64,000 bases of DNA from Alicyclobacillus fructus (GTDB lineage Bacteria > Bacillota > Bacilli > Alicyclobacillales > Alicyclobacillaceae), in contig NZ_JAFMTY010000013.1 of NCBI RefSeq assembly GCF_017329605.1, forward strand, positions 1-64,000, given 5' to 3'. Of this stretch, positions 1-10,729 are shown piece by piece. Position numbers and translations under genes: made by a program. Each line of letters begins with the position of its first letter. Within the stretch, counting starts at the first letter, position 1. A model generated the notes under the pieces. The model was given only the letters and a program-made list of their open reading frames with translations, searched no databases and was not told the origin of the DNA.

Positions 1-97
1 ATTGCCGAACTCTAGGGTACAGGAAAGCGGTGCCGGGGTGGTCAACTTTTCGGTTGTCAATGTACGCCCACGTGGTCAACTTTTACGTTATCAAACA
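1..97. mobile_element. Terminal end of an IS21-type insertion sequence (partial)
   Basis: The 13-mer GTGGTCAACTTTT occurs at 38-50 and again at 72-84, both times followed by one base and CG, a 34-bp period. Multiple direct copies of a TGGTCAACTTTT-like motif are the hallmark of IS21-family termini, where they serve as transposase (IstA) binding sites. No transposase coding sequence lies inside the window, so the body would lie to the left. The exact end is uncertain; a terminal CA near 90-97 is likely. Confidence 0.55.
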
Positions 98-336
98 CAC
101 CTCCTTGAGATGTGTGATTTTTGTCCAACTCACATTCTACCAAAGAGGGCCCGGATGGCTCTTTATGTTTTCGGTTGGCAGCCCCTTTTTGATGAGAAAA
201 TAGAGGCTCTCCAATTTTCATCCGCCTCTTGTGCCCAACCGGGCATGGAGATTTACACATGATATCGGACACAACTGTATTCGTCGCGGGCGAATCTCCT
301 GTGTAGACCTCCATGTCAATTTTGACACCACGGGAT

Positions 337-457
337 CGAGGGTTTTGCAGAATTCAATTTCTAACGTTTAACTGACTATATGTAGCGGGCTCCATGATAA
401 TTAGACGCTATATATGGTGCGCAGGCCGCGCGCAGGAGTCATTCTGCAAAACCCTCG
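337..457. mobile_element. MITE-like 121-bp element with perfect 17-bp terminal inverted repeats
   Basis: CGAGGGTTTTGCAGAAT at 337-353 is matched exactly in reverse complement at 441-457. The interior is about 87 bp and has no coding capacity. Perfect terminal inverted repeats around a short non-coding core fit a non-autonomous (MITE-type) derivative of a DDE insertion sequence. No target duplication is obvious in the flanks. TTTTGCAGAAT recurs at 3574-3584, beside the recombinase remnant, which suggests the parent family has been active here. Confidence 0.5.
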
Positions 458-514
458 CGTAATAAGCACAGACGAAATGCCAGCCTTCTACGTGAACAAA
501 AGAAGATTAAGGTT

Positions 515-535
515 GCCAGAAGGGGCACTAGTTAC
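515..535. repeat. Imperfect 20-21-bp direct repeat, copy 1 (downstream of the aldehyde dehydrogenase gene)
   Basis: Positions 515-535 and 2297-2316 differ by one base insertion and one A/G change around the shared core AAGGGGCACT. Weaker similarity, including ACGTGAA, continues on the left of both. The copies flank the aldehyde dehydrogenase gene; the second overlaps the stop codon of the alcohol dehydrogenase. This looks like a duplication remnant. Confidence 0.4.
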
Positions 536-556
536 TGCCCATGCCGGGCGCACCAC

Positions 557-597
557 AAAAACAGGCATGCGCCTCTCGATGGGGAAGCGCATGCCTG
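557..597 (-). terminator. Rho-independent terminator of the aldehyde dehydrogenase gene
   Basis: A perfect 11-bp stem (562-572 with 587-597, arm CAGGCATGCGC) with a 14-nt loop is followed on the minus strand by five U residues (A run at 557-561). It sits about 35 bp past the stop codon. Confidence 0.85.
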
Positions 598-631
598 AAC
601 GGCATTCGGGTGTGAGGCGATTGGCGTCTTA

Positions 632-2128
632 TTACTTGAGGTTGATCCACACGCTCTTGACTTCCGTGTAGTTGTTGAGCGCATACGAGCCCATCTCGCG
701 CCCGATACCCGACTGCTTGTAACCGCCAAACGGCGACGCCGCATCGAACACGTTGTAGCAGTTGACCCAAACCGTCCCCGCTTTGAGCTTGCTCGCGATG
801 TAGTGCGCTGCGCGGACGTTCTCCGTCCACACGCCTGCCGCAAGCCCGTAGTGGGTGTTGTTGGCGCGGGCGACAACTTCGTCGAGATCCTCAAACGGCA
901 TGGCTGCGACGACCGGGCCGAAGATCTCCTCTTTTGCGATGGTCATGTCGTCGCGGACGTTGGCAAAGATCGTCGGCTGAACGAAATAGCCGCGCTCCGT
1001 CGCTTTGCCGCCGCCGGTGAGGACCTCAGCTCCCTCTTCAATGCCGCTCTCGATGTAGCCCAATACGCGGCGCTCCTGCTCGTCGCTCACGAGCGGGCCC
1101 ATCTGCGTCTCTTGATCGAGCCCCGGGCCTTGTTTGATGTTTTTCGCGAGGTTGACGAGCTCGGAGACGACGTTGTCGTACGCCTTCTTTTGAATGAAAA
1201 GCCGCGAACCCGCGCAGCAGACTTGCCCTTGGTTGAACATGATGCCCATGAGCGCCCCTGGGACGGCCCGGGACAGGTCGGCATCGGGGAGGATGATGTT
1301 CGGCGACTTTCCGCCAAGCTCAAGCGTCACGCGCTTCAGCGTCTTCGAGGCGCGCTCCATGATGAGCTTGCCGACTTCCGTCGAGCCCGTGAACGCGATC
1401 TTGTCGACGCCGGGGTGATCGACGATCGCCTGTCCAGCCGTCTCGCCAAACCCTGGCACGATGTTCACGACGCCTGGCGGGAACCCAGCCTCTTGGATGA
1501 GCTTCGCGAGGTAGAGCGCCGAGAGCGGCGTCTGCTCCGCCGGCTTGAGGACGATCGTGCACCCCATGGCGAGGGCCGCGCCGATCTTCCAGCACGCCAT
1601 GAGAAGCGGGAAGTTCCACGGAATGATCTGCCCGACGACGCCCACGGGCTCGTGACGCGTGTAGTTGAAATACGGGCCAGCGACCGGGATCGTCTGCCCG
1701 ACAACTTTGGTCGGCCAACCTGCGTAATAGCGGATGTGCTCGATCGAGAGGGGAAGGTCAGCATAAAGCGACTCGCGAATGGGCTTGCCGTTGTCGAGCG
1801 TCTCGAGCTGGGCGAGCTGGAGTTTGTGTTCTTCCATTAGATCAGCCAATTTATAAAGCAGGCGGCTCCGATCCGCGGCGCTCATGCGGGACCAAGGGCC
1901 CTCCTCAAACGCGCGCCGCGCCGCTTTGACGGCGAGATCGATGTCGGGGGCGTCTGCTTCGTAGACGGAGACCAGCACTTCTTCGGTCGCGGGGTTGACG
2001 GCGTCAAACGTCTTCCCGGATTGGGAGGGGACAAATTCGCCGTTGATAAAGAGCCCTTTGGGGCCACTCTTAAGAAATTCGACGACGTCCGGGTGAAGTG
2101 CGCTCGCGTGGACTTCTTGGACCGACAC
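632..2128 (-). CDS. NAD(P)-dependent aldehyde dehydrogenase
   Basis: Oxidises an aldehyde to the carboxylic acid with NAD(P)+ in the cytoplasm. The 498-residue length is normal for the ALDH superfamily. Visible hallmarks are WNFP (Asn172), LKPAEQT (Lys195), the FTGSTEVG nucleotide motif, catalytic Glu270 in LELGGKSPN, and the nucleophile Cys304 in GQVCCAGSR. The GTG start is set by GGAGG seven bases upstream. It lies downstream of the alcohol dehydrogenase on the same strand, so together they could take an alcohol to an acid, but it has its own promoter, cre site and terminator. The substrate cannot be read from the sequence. Confidence 0.93.
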   Translation of the reverse strand: MSVQEVHASALHPDVVEFLKSGPKGLFINGEFVPSQSGKTFDAVNPATEEVLVSVYEADAPDIDLAVKAARRAFEEGPWSRMSAADRSRLLYKLADLMEEHKLQLAQLETLDNGKPIRESLYADLPLSIEHIRYYAGWPTKVVGQTIPVAGPYFNYTRHEPVGVVGQIIPWNFPLLMACWKIGAALAMGCTIVLKPAEQTPLSALYLAKLIQEAGFPPGVVNIVPGFGETAGQAIVDHPGVDKIAFTGSTEVGKLIMERASKTLKRVTLELGGKSPNIILPDADLSRAVPGALMGIMFNQGQVCCAGSRLFIQKKAYDNVVSELVNLAKNIKQGPGLDQETQMGPLVSDEQERRVLGYIESGIEEGAEVLTGGGKATERGYFVQPTIFANVRDDMTIAKEEIFGPVVAAMPFEDLDEVVARANNTHYGLAAGVWTENVRAAHYIASKLKAGTVWVNCYNVFDAASPFGGYKQSGIGREMGSYALNNYTEVKSVWINLK

Positions 2129-2162
2129 AATCGTCCCTCCTTTTCATTCCGAAAACGACGCA

Positions 2163-2177
2163 TGAATTCGCTTTCAC
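2163..2177 (-). promoter_or_regulatory. cre-like operator (CcpA type) in the aldehyde dehydrogenase leader
   Basis: On the minus strand GTGAAAGCGAATTCA matches the Bacillus cre consensus WTGNAANCGNWNNCW at all but the first position. It begins near the predicted transcription start, a position where CcpA represses. Confidence 0.5.
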
Positions 2178-2183
2178 TCTCAT

Positions 2184-2211
2184 CATATACCCGATATCGT
2201 ACCCCGCTCAA
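2184..2211 (-). promoter_or_regulatory. Sigma-A-like promoter of the aldehyde dehydrogenase gene
   Basis: Minus strand TTGAGC (2206-2211), 16-bp spacer, TATATG (2184-2189). It precedes the cre-like site and the GTG start at 2128. Confidence 0.4.
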
Positions 2212-2296
2212 GTCCGAGATCGTGTGTAAAACTCCCCAAGGATTACAGATGGATTCACTTCTAAGGCGGTAGACTCCAAAAACGTGAATTACTTTG

Positions 2297-2316
2297 GCCA
2301 AAGGGGCACTGGTTAC
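2297..2316. repeat. Imperfect 20-bp direct repeat, copy 2 (3' end of the alcohol dehydrogenase gene)
   Basis: Partner of the copy at 515-535, from which it differs by one base insertion and one substitution. It includes the TAA stop region of the alcohol dehydrogenase gene. Confidence 0.4.
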
Positions 2317-3323
2317 ACTTCAAACACGATTCGCGCCTTAGCTGCACCAGATTCTACCTCATGGAAGCACTCGTTCACTTCGTCTAAACGACGTCGTTCA
2401 TAAATAACTTTGGTCAGCCCTGATGCATGGATGTCAAATACCTCTGCAAGATCTAAACGCGTACCTACGATCGAACCCTGAATATGAATAGCGTTAAGAA
2501 CAGTTTCAAAAATGGGAATCTTGACATAATTGTCCGCCGGAAGAGCGACAAACACGACAGTACCACCAGGACGTAAACAACGGTATGCTTGTTCAAAAGC
2601 TTTTGGCGAAACTGCTACACAGATCGCTGCGTCAGCGCCTCCGAGTTTTTTAATTTCCTCCACAGGATCCTGTTTTTTTGCATTGATCGCTATATCAGCC
2701 CCGAGTTCTTTTGCTAGATCGAGCTTTTCATCAAGCAAATCAACCGCAATCACAGTTGCCCCGGCGACCTTTGCATACTGTAAGGCCAGGTGCCCCAAGC
2801 CTCCGATACCGAATACAACTATTAGAGATGACGGTCTCGCGCCAGACATTTTCACTGCCTTGTACGTGGTTACTCCAGCGCAAGTCAGGGGTGCCGCATC
2901 AAAAGGATCCACACCCTTGGGAACGATACCCACATAATCCGCATAAGCTTTAGCATATTCCGCATAAGCTCCGTCGAGAACATATCCAGTTTGTTTCTGG
3001 CTTTGACACAATGTTTCCCATCCACTTACACAATAACGACAATGCCCACAGGCATACCCAAGCCATGGAATCGCAACTCGATCACCTTCTTTAACTCGAG
3101 TGACCCCCCTTCCAACACTTTCAACAATACCCACACCTTCATGCCCAGGTATAAAAGGAAGTTTTGGCTTTATCGGCCAATCTCCATGAGCAGCGTGGAT
3201 ATCAGTGTGACAAAGGCCAGAAGCTTCAATCTTAACGACGATTTCGCCTTCACCGGGTACAGGCTTAGGAACATCTTCGATTCGCAGGGGTTCTCGAAAA
3301 CCGTGAACAACAGCAGCTTTCAT
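2313..3323 (-). CDS. Zinc-dependent alcohol dehydrogenase (AdhP/AdhT-like)
   Basis: Interconverts primary alcohols and aldehydes with NAD(H). It is a medium-chain dehydrogenase of 336 residues. Catalytic zinc ligands are Cys38, His61-Glu62 and Cys148; the structural zinc is held by Cys92, Cys95, Cys98 and Cys106; the Rossmann motif GIGGLG is at 172-177. The ATG start has GAGGAGG upstream. Base composition is clearly more AT-rich than the genes from 4.4 kb onward, and it sits between mobile-element remnants, so recent acquisition is likely. Length and motifs resemble the thermostable bacillar ethanol dehydrogenases (AdhT), but the physiological direction is unknown. Confidence 0.92.
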   Translation of the reverse strand: MKAAVVHGFREPLRIEDVPKPVPGEGEIVVKIEASGLCHTDIHAAHGDWPIKPKLPFIPGHEGVGIVESVGRGVTRVKEGDRVAIPWLGYACGHCRYCVSGWETLCQSQKQTGYVLDGAYAEYAKAYADYVGIVPKGVDPFDAAPLTCAGVTTYKAVKMSGARPSSLIVVFGIGGLGHLALQYAKVAGATVIAVDLLDEKLDLAKELGADIAINAKKQDPVEEIKKLGGADAAICVAVSPKAFEQAYRCLRPGGTVVFVALPADNYVKIPIFETVLNAIHIQGSIVGTRLDLAEVFDIHASGLTKVIYERRRLDEVNECFHEVESGAAKARIVFEV

Positions 3324-3469
3324 TCTATCTCATCCTCCTCAAACAACGTCCACAAACCGACCACCAAGCCGTAAGAGGTTGAAAAATTCCATTCATCCTC
3401 ACCATGGGAGAGATTGTTTTGTCTTCACCAGGGCCTACATCGTCCTTTTCGACACCCCCCTTGACATTT

Positions 3470-3498
3470 CTCATAGTTCAATAGTAGCGTTGCTACAA
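3470..3498 (-). promoter_or_regulatory. Sigma-A-like promoter of the alcohol dehydrogenase gene
   Basis: Minus strand TTGTAG (3493-3498), 17-bp spacer, TATGAG (3470-3475). The -35 element is overlapped by the cre-like site at 3494-3508. The leader to the ATG would be about 140 nt. Confidence 0.4.
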
Positions 3499-3508
3499 GC
3501 GCTTTCAA
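3494..3508 (-). promoter_or_regulatory. cre-like operator overlapping the alcohol dehydrogenase -35 box
   Basis: Minus strand TTGAAAGCGCTTGTA matches WTGNAANCGNWNNCW at all but one fixed position (C to T near the end) and holds the palindromic core AAGCGCTT. Its position over the -35 box fits catabolite repression by steric block. Confidence 0.5.
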
Positions 3509-3521
3509 TTGTTATTATTTA

Positions 3522-3567
3522 TTTTTCCTTGACACTATATGTCCTTTTTCCTTGACACTATATGTCC
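3522..3567. repeat. Two exact tandem copies of a 23-bp unit
   Basis: Positions 3522-3544 and 3545-3567 are identical; each starts TTTTTCCTTGACACTATA and ends TGTCC. The duplication lies immediately before the recombinase remnant. Each copy carries a TTGACA-like hexamer (TTGACAC), so it may affect a promoter, or it may be a slip-strand scar. Confidence 0.8.
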
Positions 3568-4172
3568 TGAGCCTTTTGCAGAATCACAAGTCCTTGTGCG
3601 ACAAGGGCTTTTTGAACATAGAGGAAGGAGGACTTCACGGCTGCAATGGAGAGACATCGATTTAGACACGGGCCTAATACAACTAGAACGAACTCGCTAC
3701 AGACCAAAAGGAGGTCAAGATTTTTTGGGTCCGCCAAAGACATTTGGAAGTCGTCGCCGCATTGTTGTCACGCGAGAAGTGGTTGATGAACTCCGGAGAT
3801 GGAAACAATCGCAGCAAGAAATTGAGCGCGAATCGTGGACTCCTGAATCGTTTGTAGTTCGCCTCCCGAACTCCGCGCCACCGTCACCTGCCTCCTTTAA
3901 CAACGCGATTCAAATTGCAAGAAAAGAGCTTGGGTTACCACCCGTTTCTTTTTCATGGATTGCGACATACTCATGCGACATGGTTGCTAGAAAGCGGGGT
4001 CGATCTCAAGGTTGTGAGCGAACGTTTAGGGCACAGTTCGATTACGGTTACGGCAGACATTTACGCCCATGTGACGGATGCACTACAACGCGAGGCGATT
4101 GAAAAACTGCAGCGAATGATGCGTTCGAGACGCGCAAACAACGCTGACTCTGATGATGACGAAGACTTGTAA
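3568..4172 (+). pseudogene. Tyrosine recombinase/phage integrase remnant, N-terminally truncated and frameshifted
   Basis: Two adjacent frames together encode most of a phage-type integrase catalytic domain. The first frame (to about 3950) reads LQWRDIDLDTGLIQLERT, the beta-sheet after the first catalytic Arg, and a KTFGSRRRIVV strand. After a frameshift near 3945-3957 the second frame gives [12 protein letters not shown] (His-x-x-Arg box), [13 protein letters not shown] and the catalytic Tyr region DIYAHV, ending at the stop at 4172. The N-terminal core-binding domain is missing. It faces the 3' end of the tRNA at 4257-4330, the usual place for an integrase of an element inserted at a tRNA. 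Confidence 0.75.
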
Positions 4173-4197
4173 CTTTCTTGTTACCGCCTGTGATCAG

Positions 4198-4240
4198 GAA
4201 CCGCCGAAATCCCCCTTCTTGCAAGGGATCTCGGCGGTTC
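4198..4240 (-). terminator. Hairpin 3' of tRNA(CAU), possible terminator
   Basis: A perfect 10-bp stem (GAACCGCCGA at 4198-4207 with 4231-4240) encloses a second smaller stem. It is the first structure downstream of the minus-strand tRNA. There is no good U tract on either strand, so a role in termination or 3' processing is only likely. Confidence 0.4.
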
Positions 4241-4256
4241 GCAATCACACCATTAA

Positions 4257-4330
4257 TGGGCCCACCAGGGCTCGAACCTGGGACCAACCGGTTATGAGCC
4301 GGCCGCTCTGACCGACTGAGCTATGGGCCC
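4257..4330 (-). tRNA. tRNA with CAU anticodon (tRNA-Ile2 favoured over elongator tRNA-Met)
   Basis: A full 74-nt cloverleaf: acceptor GGGCCCA paired to TGGGCCC, D arm AGCTCAG, anticodon loop CTCATAA and T arm GGTTCGAGCC. CCA is not encoded. The anticodon CAU with GG-start and a GGTCAGAGC D-loop resembles the bacillar lysidine-modified tRNA-Ile2 more than elongator Met, but the tilS recognition cannot be settled here. Its 3' end faces the integrase remnant. Confidence 0.85.
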
Positions 4331-4439
4331 TTGCGCGTCTCCTCACAGTATATCACACAGCGACCATGTTGTCACTGCTCGGAGGAGCGCGCCGCAGGCG
4401 CCCAAAGCTGCCGCGTCGGTTTCACAGGCCGTCCGCGGA

Positions 4440-5090
4440 TCAGGCGAACGTGAGGGGCCCAGGCTCAAGCCCCTCGAAGAGAATGACCCGCGCGGGCGCG
4501 GCGTCAATGCCGGTAAGTTTGAGCGGCAGCGCAATCATGAAATACGCGCCCGGTGGCACATCCTTCAGCCGCAACCCCTCGAGCACCACGATGTCCTTCG
4601 ACAGAAGGGCCACGTGCGTCGCGTGGTCCGGTTGGGATCGCTCGACGCCAAGGCCGTCCGTTCCCACGCCGCGCACGCCGATCTCGGCGAGGTAGCGGGC
4701 GCCGTCTTCCTTCAGGTAAATGAACTCGAAGTTGAACGTCTCCTCGAACGAATTGCGCGTCTTGAAGAGGAGAAACTCGCCCCCCTTCGGCGCGTGCGGC
4801 TCGAGGTCGGCCCGCGTAATCCCGTCCTGGACGCCGGTCAGGTCGATCACGCGGCACGGGCCGATGAGCTTGTCCAGTCCGACGGCCTCGATGGTCTTGC
4901 CGCCGGGCACCATGTGCAGCTCGGCGTCGATGTGCGTGCCGGTGTGCGCGTCCAAGTGCAACCGGGTCTCGTGCGCAGACCCGGTTTGGAAGTCGGACGT
5001 GGTTTCGAAGCTCGGCCGCTTGTCGTCCTTGTTCTTGTACACCTGCATGCCCTCGTGGATCAGCATGCTCACGTCGTACACCTTTGGCAT
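4440..5090 (-). CDS. Cyclase-family metal-dependent hydrolase (kynurenine formamidase-like fold)
   Basis: 216 residues of the PF04199 cyclase family, which includes arylformamidase (KynB) and similar metal-dependent amidohydrolases. The metal-binding signature HxGTHxDAxxH is present as HTGTHIDAELH (near residues 49-59), and a second His lies in the DHATHV segment. The ATG directly abuts the TAA of zwf, so it is probably co-transcribed. No kynurenine pathway genes are near, so the substrate is open. Confidence 0.82.
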   Translation of the reverse strand: MPKVYDVSMLIHEGMQVYKNKDDKRPSFETTSDFQTGSAHETRLHLDAHTGTHIDAELHMVPGGKTIEAVGLDKLIGPCRVIDLTGVQDGITRADLEPHAPKGGEFLLFKTRNSFEETFNFEFIYLKEDGARYLAEIGVRGVGTDGLGVERSQPDHATHVALLSKDIVVLEGLRLKDVPPGAYFMIALPLKLTGIDAAPARVILFEGLEPGPLTFA

Positions 5091-6653
5091 TTACCGCTTC
5101 ACCTCCACGAGGTGGCCGACGGCCCGCTCCAGATCCTGCATCGGCGACTCGTTCCCGTAGAGCGGCCACCACAGGCCCGGGTTCGGCTGGACGAGATCGT
5201 CCGAAGCCTTCGGGCCCCACGTGCCGGCCTTGTACGTGTCAAGTGGCACGCGATCTTCGGCGAACGCGTTGGCAATGGGGTCGACGAACTTCCACGCGAG
5301 CGCCACCTCGTCCCAGCGCGTGAAGAAGGTCGAGTCCCCGTGCATCGCGTCGTGCAACAGGCGCTCGTACGCCTCGGGCGACTTGTCGGCCGGCTGGCTG
5401 AACTCGAGTGCAACCGGCACCACGACGTTGTCCGTCCCCGGGCGCTTGACGTTGAGCTGCAGGTACATGCCCTCCACGGGGTTGATGCGGATGACGAGCA
5501 GGTTTGGGCCCAGCTTCCCGTCCTGGTTGAAGTACAGGTGCTCCGGCATGTTGCGGAACTGGATGACAATCTCGGTCGACTTCTTCGGCATCCGCTTGCC
5601 GGTGCGGATGTAGAACGGCACGCCCGCCCAGCGGAAGTTGTCAATAAAGAGCTTCGCCGCGACGAAGGTCTCCGTCTTCGAGTCCGGCGCGACACCCGGC
5701 TCCTCGCGATAGCCCGGCACGGGCTTGCCGTCGATCTCGCCCGCCGCGTATTGGCCGCGCACGACGTACTGCCCGACCTCGTCCTCGCGATACGCGCGAA
5801 GCGATCGGAGTACCTTCACCTTCTCGTCGCGGATGGCCTCCGTGTGCAGGCGGCTCGGCGGCTCCATGGCGACCATCATGACCATCTGCAGCATGTGGTT
5901 CTGCACCATGTCGCGCAGCGCGCCGGCTGTCTCGTAGTACGACGCCCGGTCCTCGACGCCCACCGTCTCGCTCGACGTGATCTGGACGCAGGCGATGGAA
6001 CGGTTGTCCCAAAGCGGGCCGAACATCGAGTTGGCGAAGCGGATCACCTCGATGTTCTGCACCATCTCCTTGCCGAGGTAGTGATCGATGCGGAAGATCT
6101 CGTCTTCCGAAAACGCGGTCGACAGCTCCTGGTTGAGCTCCGCCGCGGACTGGTAGTCGTGGCCAAATGGCTTCTCGATGATGAGCCGACGCCAGCCCTT
6201 CGTGTCGGCGAGCCCCGCCTTCTTCAGGTTGAGCGCCGTCTCGCCGAAGAAGCGCGGCGCCATCGAGAGATAGAACAGCCGATTCCCGCCGTGGTCTTTC
6301 TCTTTCTCGATCTCGGCCACGAAATCGGCGAGCTTCTTGAAATCGCCCTCGTTGTCGACGTTGCCCGCGATGTAGTGAATGCGCGGCGCGAGGCGCGCCC
6401 AGACCTCCTCCTCGACGCCCTCCTTCACGAACGAATCAAGCGCCTTGCGCACCTCGTCGCGGAACGAGTCGTCCGTGTAACTGCGGCGCGCGGTGCCGAC
6501 GATGCTCATCCCGTCCGGCAACAGCCCCTTCTTCTCGAGCTGATACAGGGCGGGGAACAACTTGCGGTGGGCGAGATCGCCCGTTGCGCCGAACAGCACG
6601 AAGACGTGCGGCGGCACCTGCCTGCGGGTGTTGACCTGGCTCTCCACTCCCAT
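5091..6653 (-). CDS. zwf: Glucose-6-phosphate 1-dehydrogenase
   Basis: Catalyses the first oxidative pentose-phosphate step, glucose 6-phosphate plus NADP+ to 6-phosphogluconolactone plus NADPH. Visible in 520 residues are the N-terminal dinucleotide motif FGATGDLA (21-28), EKPFGHD (159-165) and the signature RIDHYLGKE (187-195) with the substrate-binding His190 and Lys194. Length is normal for bacterial Zwf. No 6-phosphogluconolactonase or gluconate dehydrogenase gene is next to it; the cyclase-family gene follows without a gap. Confidence 0.96.
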   Translation of the reverse strand: MGVESQVNTRRQVPPHVFVLFGATGDLAHRKLFPALYQLEKKGLLPDGMSIVGTARRSYTDDSFRDEVRKALDSFVKEGVEEEVWARLAPRIHYIAGNVDNEGDFKKLADFVAEIEKEKDHGGNRLFYLSMAPRFFGETALNLKKAGLADTKGWRRLIIEKPFGHDYQSAAELNQELSTAFSEDEIFRIDHYLGKEMVQNIEVIRFANSMFGPLWDNRSIACVQITSSETVGVEDRASYYETAGALRDMVQNHMLQMVMMVAMEPPSRLHTEAIRDEKVKVLRSLRAYREDEVGQYVVRGQYAAGEIDGKPVPGYREEPGVAPDSKTETFVAAKLFIDNFRWAGVPFYIRTGKRMPKKSTEIVIQFRNMPEHLYFNQDGKLGPNLLVIRINPVEGMYLQLNVKRPGTDNVVVPVALEFSQPADKSPEAYERLLHDAMHGDSTFFTRWDEVALAWKFVDPIANAFAEDRVPLDTYKAGTWGPKASDDLVQPNPGLWWPLYGNESPMQDLERAVGHLVEVKR

Positions 6654-6721
6654 AGCACTCCATCTCCTCTTTGTATATCAGTCCGCTTCCATTCTACACA
6701 AAGTCGTCACAGACATACAGA

Positions 6722-6745
6722 GGCCGAGCGGATGCCCACTCGGCC
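6722..6745 (-). terminator. Hairpin terminator after prfB
   Basis: A 7-bp perfect stem GGCCGAG (6722-6728 with 6739-6745) lies 25 bp past the prfB stop and is followed on the minus strand by a moderately U-rich TCTGTATGTCTG. Confidence 0.5.
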
Positions 6746-6770
6746 GTAGTCTTCGATCTTTTGTCCGATG

Positions 6771-7923
6771 TTATGTCGCGTCCCGCACGGCCTCGTTCTC
6801 GCGCTGCTGCTCGCGCGCGAGCTGCCAGCGCAGGTACGCGTGAATGAACGGATCGATCTCGCCGTCCATGACCGCCTGCGTGTTCGACGTCTCGTAATTC
6901 GTCCGGTGATCCTTCACGAGCGAGTACGGGTGGAACACGTACGAGCGGATCTGGCTGCCCCAGGCGATTTCCTTTTGCTCGCCGCGCAGCTGCGCGAGCT
7001 CCTGCTCCCGCTCCTCACGACGCTTGGCCGCGAGGCGCGATTTCAGGATCTCCATCGCGCGGGCGCGGTTCTGGATCTGGGACCGCTCGCTCTGACACGT
7101 GACGACAATCCCGGTAGGAATGTGCGTGATTCGCACCGCGGAGTCGGTGGTGTTCACGTGCTGGCCGCCCGCTCCAGTGGACCGGTACGTGTCGATGCGC
7201 AACTCCTCCGGCCGGATCTCGATGGAGTCGTCGTCCTCGGCGATCTCGGGGATCACGTCCACCGACGCGAACGACGTGTGCCGCCGCCCCGACGCGTCAA
7301 ATGGGGAGATGCGGACCAAGCGGTGCACGCCCTTCTCCGCCTTCAAATAGCCGTAGGCGTTGTGACCCTTGACGAGGAGCGTGACGCTCTTGATGCCCGC
7401 CTCTTCGCCGGGCAGGTAGTCGAGCACCTCGACCTTGTAGCCGTGATCCTCTGCCCAGCGCGTGTACATGCGAAGGAGCATCGAGGCCCAGTCCTGCGAC
7501 TCGGTGCCGCCCGCGCCGGGGTGCAGCTCCAGAATGGCGTTGTTCTTGTCGTACTCGCCCGACAGCATGAGCTGCAGCTCGAACTCGTCCATCTCGGACT
7601 TCAACTGTTCTGCCAGCCGGTTGGCCTCGGCGAACAGGTCGTGATCGTCCTCCTCCTGCGCGAGCTGCAGCGCCACCTCGGCGTCCTGATGGAGCGACTC
7701 GAGCCGCTTCATCGTGTCGACGACCGACTTCACGCCGTTCATCTCCGCGATGATCTTCTGGGCGCGGTCGGGATCGTCCCAGAAGTCGGGCGCGGCCATC
7801 AGCGCCTCGAGCGTCGCGATGCGGTGTTCTTTGCCCGCGACGTCAAAGAGACCTCCCGAAGTCCGCCAACCTGGTGGCCATGCTCTTCAATTCCTGGCGA
7901 AGCTCGCCGTACGTCTCTGCCAT
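6771..7923 (-). CDS. prfB: Peptide chain release factor 2, with programmed +1 frameshift
   Basis: Recognises UGA and UAA stop codons and triggers peptide release on the ribosome. The gene is split: codons 1-26 run from ATG 7921-7923 to an in-frame TGA at 7843-7845; the remaining 357 codons are in the +1 frame from 7844. At the junction GGGAGG (7852-7857) lies just upstream of the slippery CTT-TGA-C, the conserved RF2 autoregulatory site. The protein has the SPF stop-recognition motif (RISPFDASG) and the GGQ catalytic motif (GAGGQHVN). The start follows AGGGAG at 11 bp; an ATG three codons earlier is too close to it. It follows secA, as in Bacillus. Confidence 0.95.
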
Positions 7924-8182
7924 GTGGCTCATCACTCCCTGCGATGTTTCGGTCGTTATTGTATCAAACGGATGGCCGCCGCGTGCGCGATCCGGACGAT
8001 AGTCACACGGCCTCTGGCCTGCCCCGGCAATGACGCGAAAGGCGAAACGCACGGCTGCACCCTGTTCTGCGCAGGCGCCGCGGATCGCCTCGGACCAGCT
8101 GGCCCGCCGGCACCCTCGCGTCAAAGGCGCAGCCGCCGCTTGGCCCTCGCCCGCGGGATGACGCCGTTGGATGGCGCCGCCA
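7924..8182. other. secA-prfB intergenic spacer
   Basis: 259 bp with no supported gene. The minus-strand reading frame here is only the upstream extension of the prfB N-terminal frame. No strong terminator or promoter could be assigned. Confidence 0.4.
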
Positions 8183-10573
<2,391 letters not shown>

Positions 10574-10682
10574 CGATCGGTTGCCCCCCTATGAGCGATG
10601 AACTTCTAAAGCATGATTGTACCTCACTGGGGAAGCCGGAACAACAGCGGATTGGAAAGTGGAGGAGGGGATTTCAGGGAGA

Positions 10683-10705
10683 GGGGCGCTTGTCGCAAGC
10701 GCCCC
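10683..10705 (-). terminator. Perfect 10-bp hairpin between hpf and secA
   Basis: GGGGCGCTTG (10683-10692) pairs exactly with 10696-10705 around a 3-nt loop. It lies 25 bp after the hpf stop and upstream of secA. The U tract is poor, so termination may be partial. Confidence 0.55.
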
Positions 10706-10729
10706 GTGGCGAATCGTTCAGCGTTGCGA

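Larger units (their letters stand above)
98..556. other. Gene-poor intergenic stretch, AT-rich
   Basis: No convincing coding sequence is visible; the short reading frames here lack ribosome binding sites and recognisable protein features. It contains a weak hairpin (AAAGAG at 142-147 with CTCTTT at 159-164, followed by ATGTTTT) that may terminate IS transcription, the inverted-repeat element at 337-457, and a copy of a 20-bp repeat at 515-535. Confidence 0.5.

Noticed and set aside
4323-6749. 808-codon open frame on the plus strand
   Set aside because: It is the antisense shadow of zwf and the cyclase-family gene; composition is Arg/His/Val-rich with no domains, and the minus strand has full-length known proteins.
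7933-8124. N-terminal extension of the first prfB frame
   Set aside because: Residues before MAETYGEL have no RF2 homology and no ribosome binding site.
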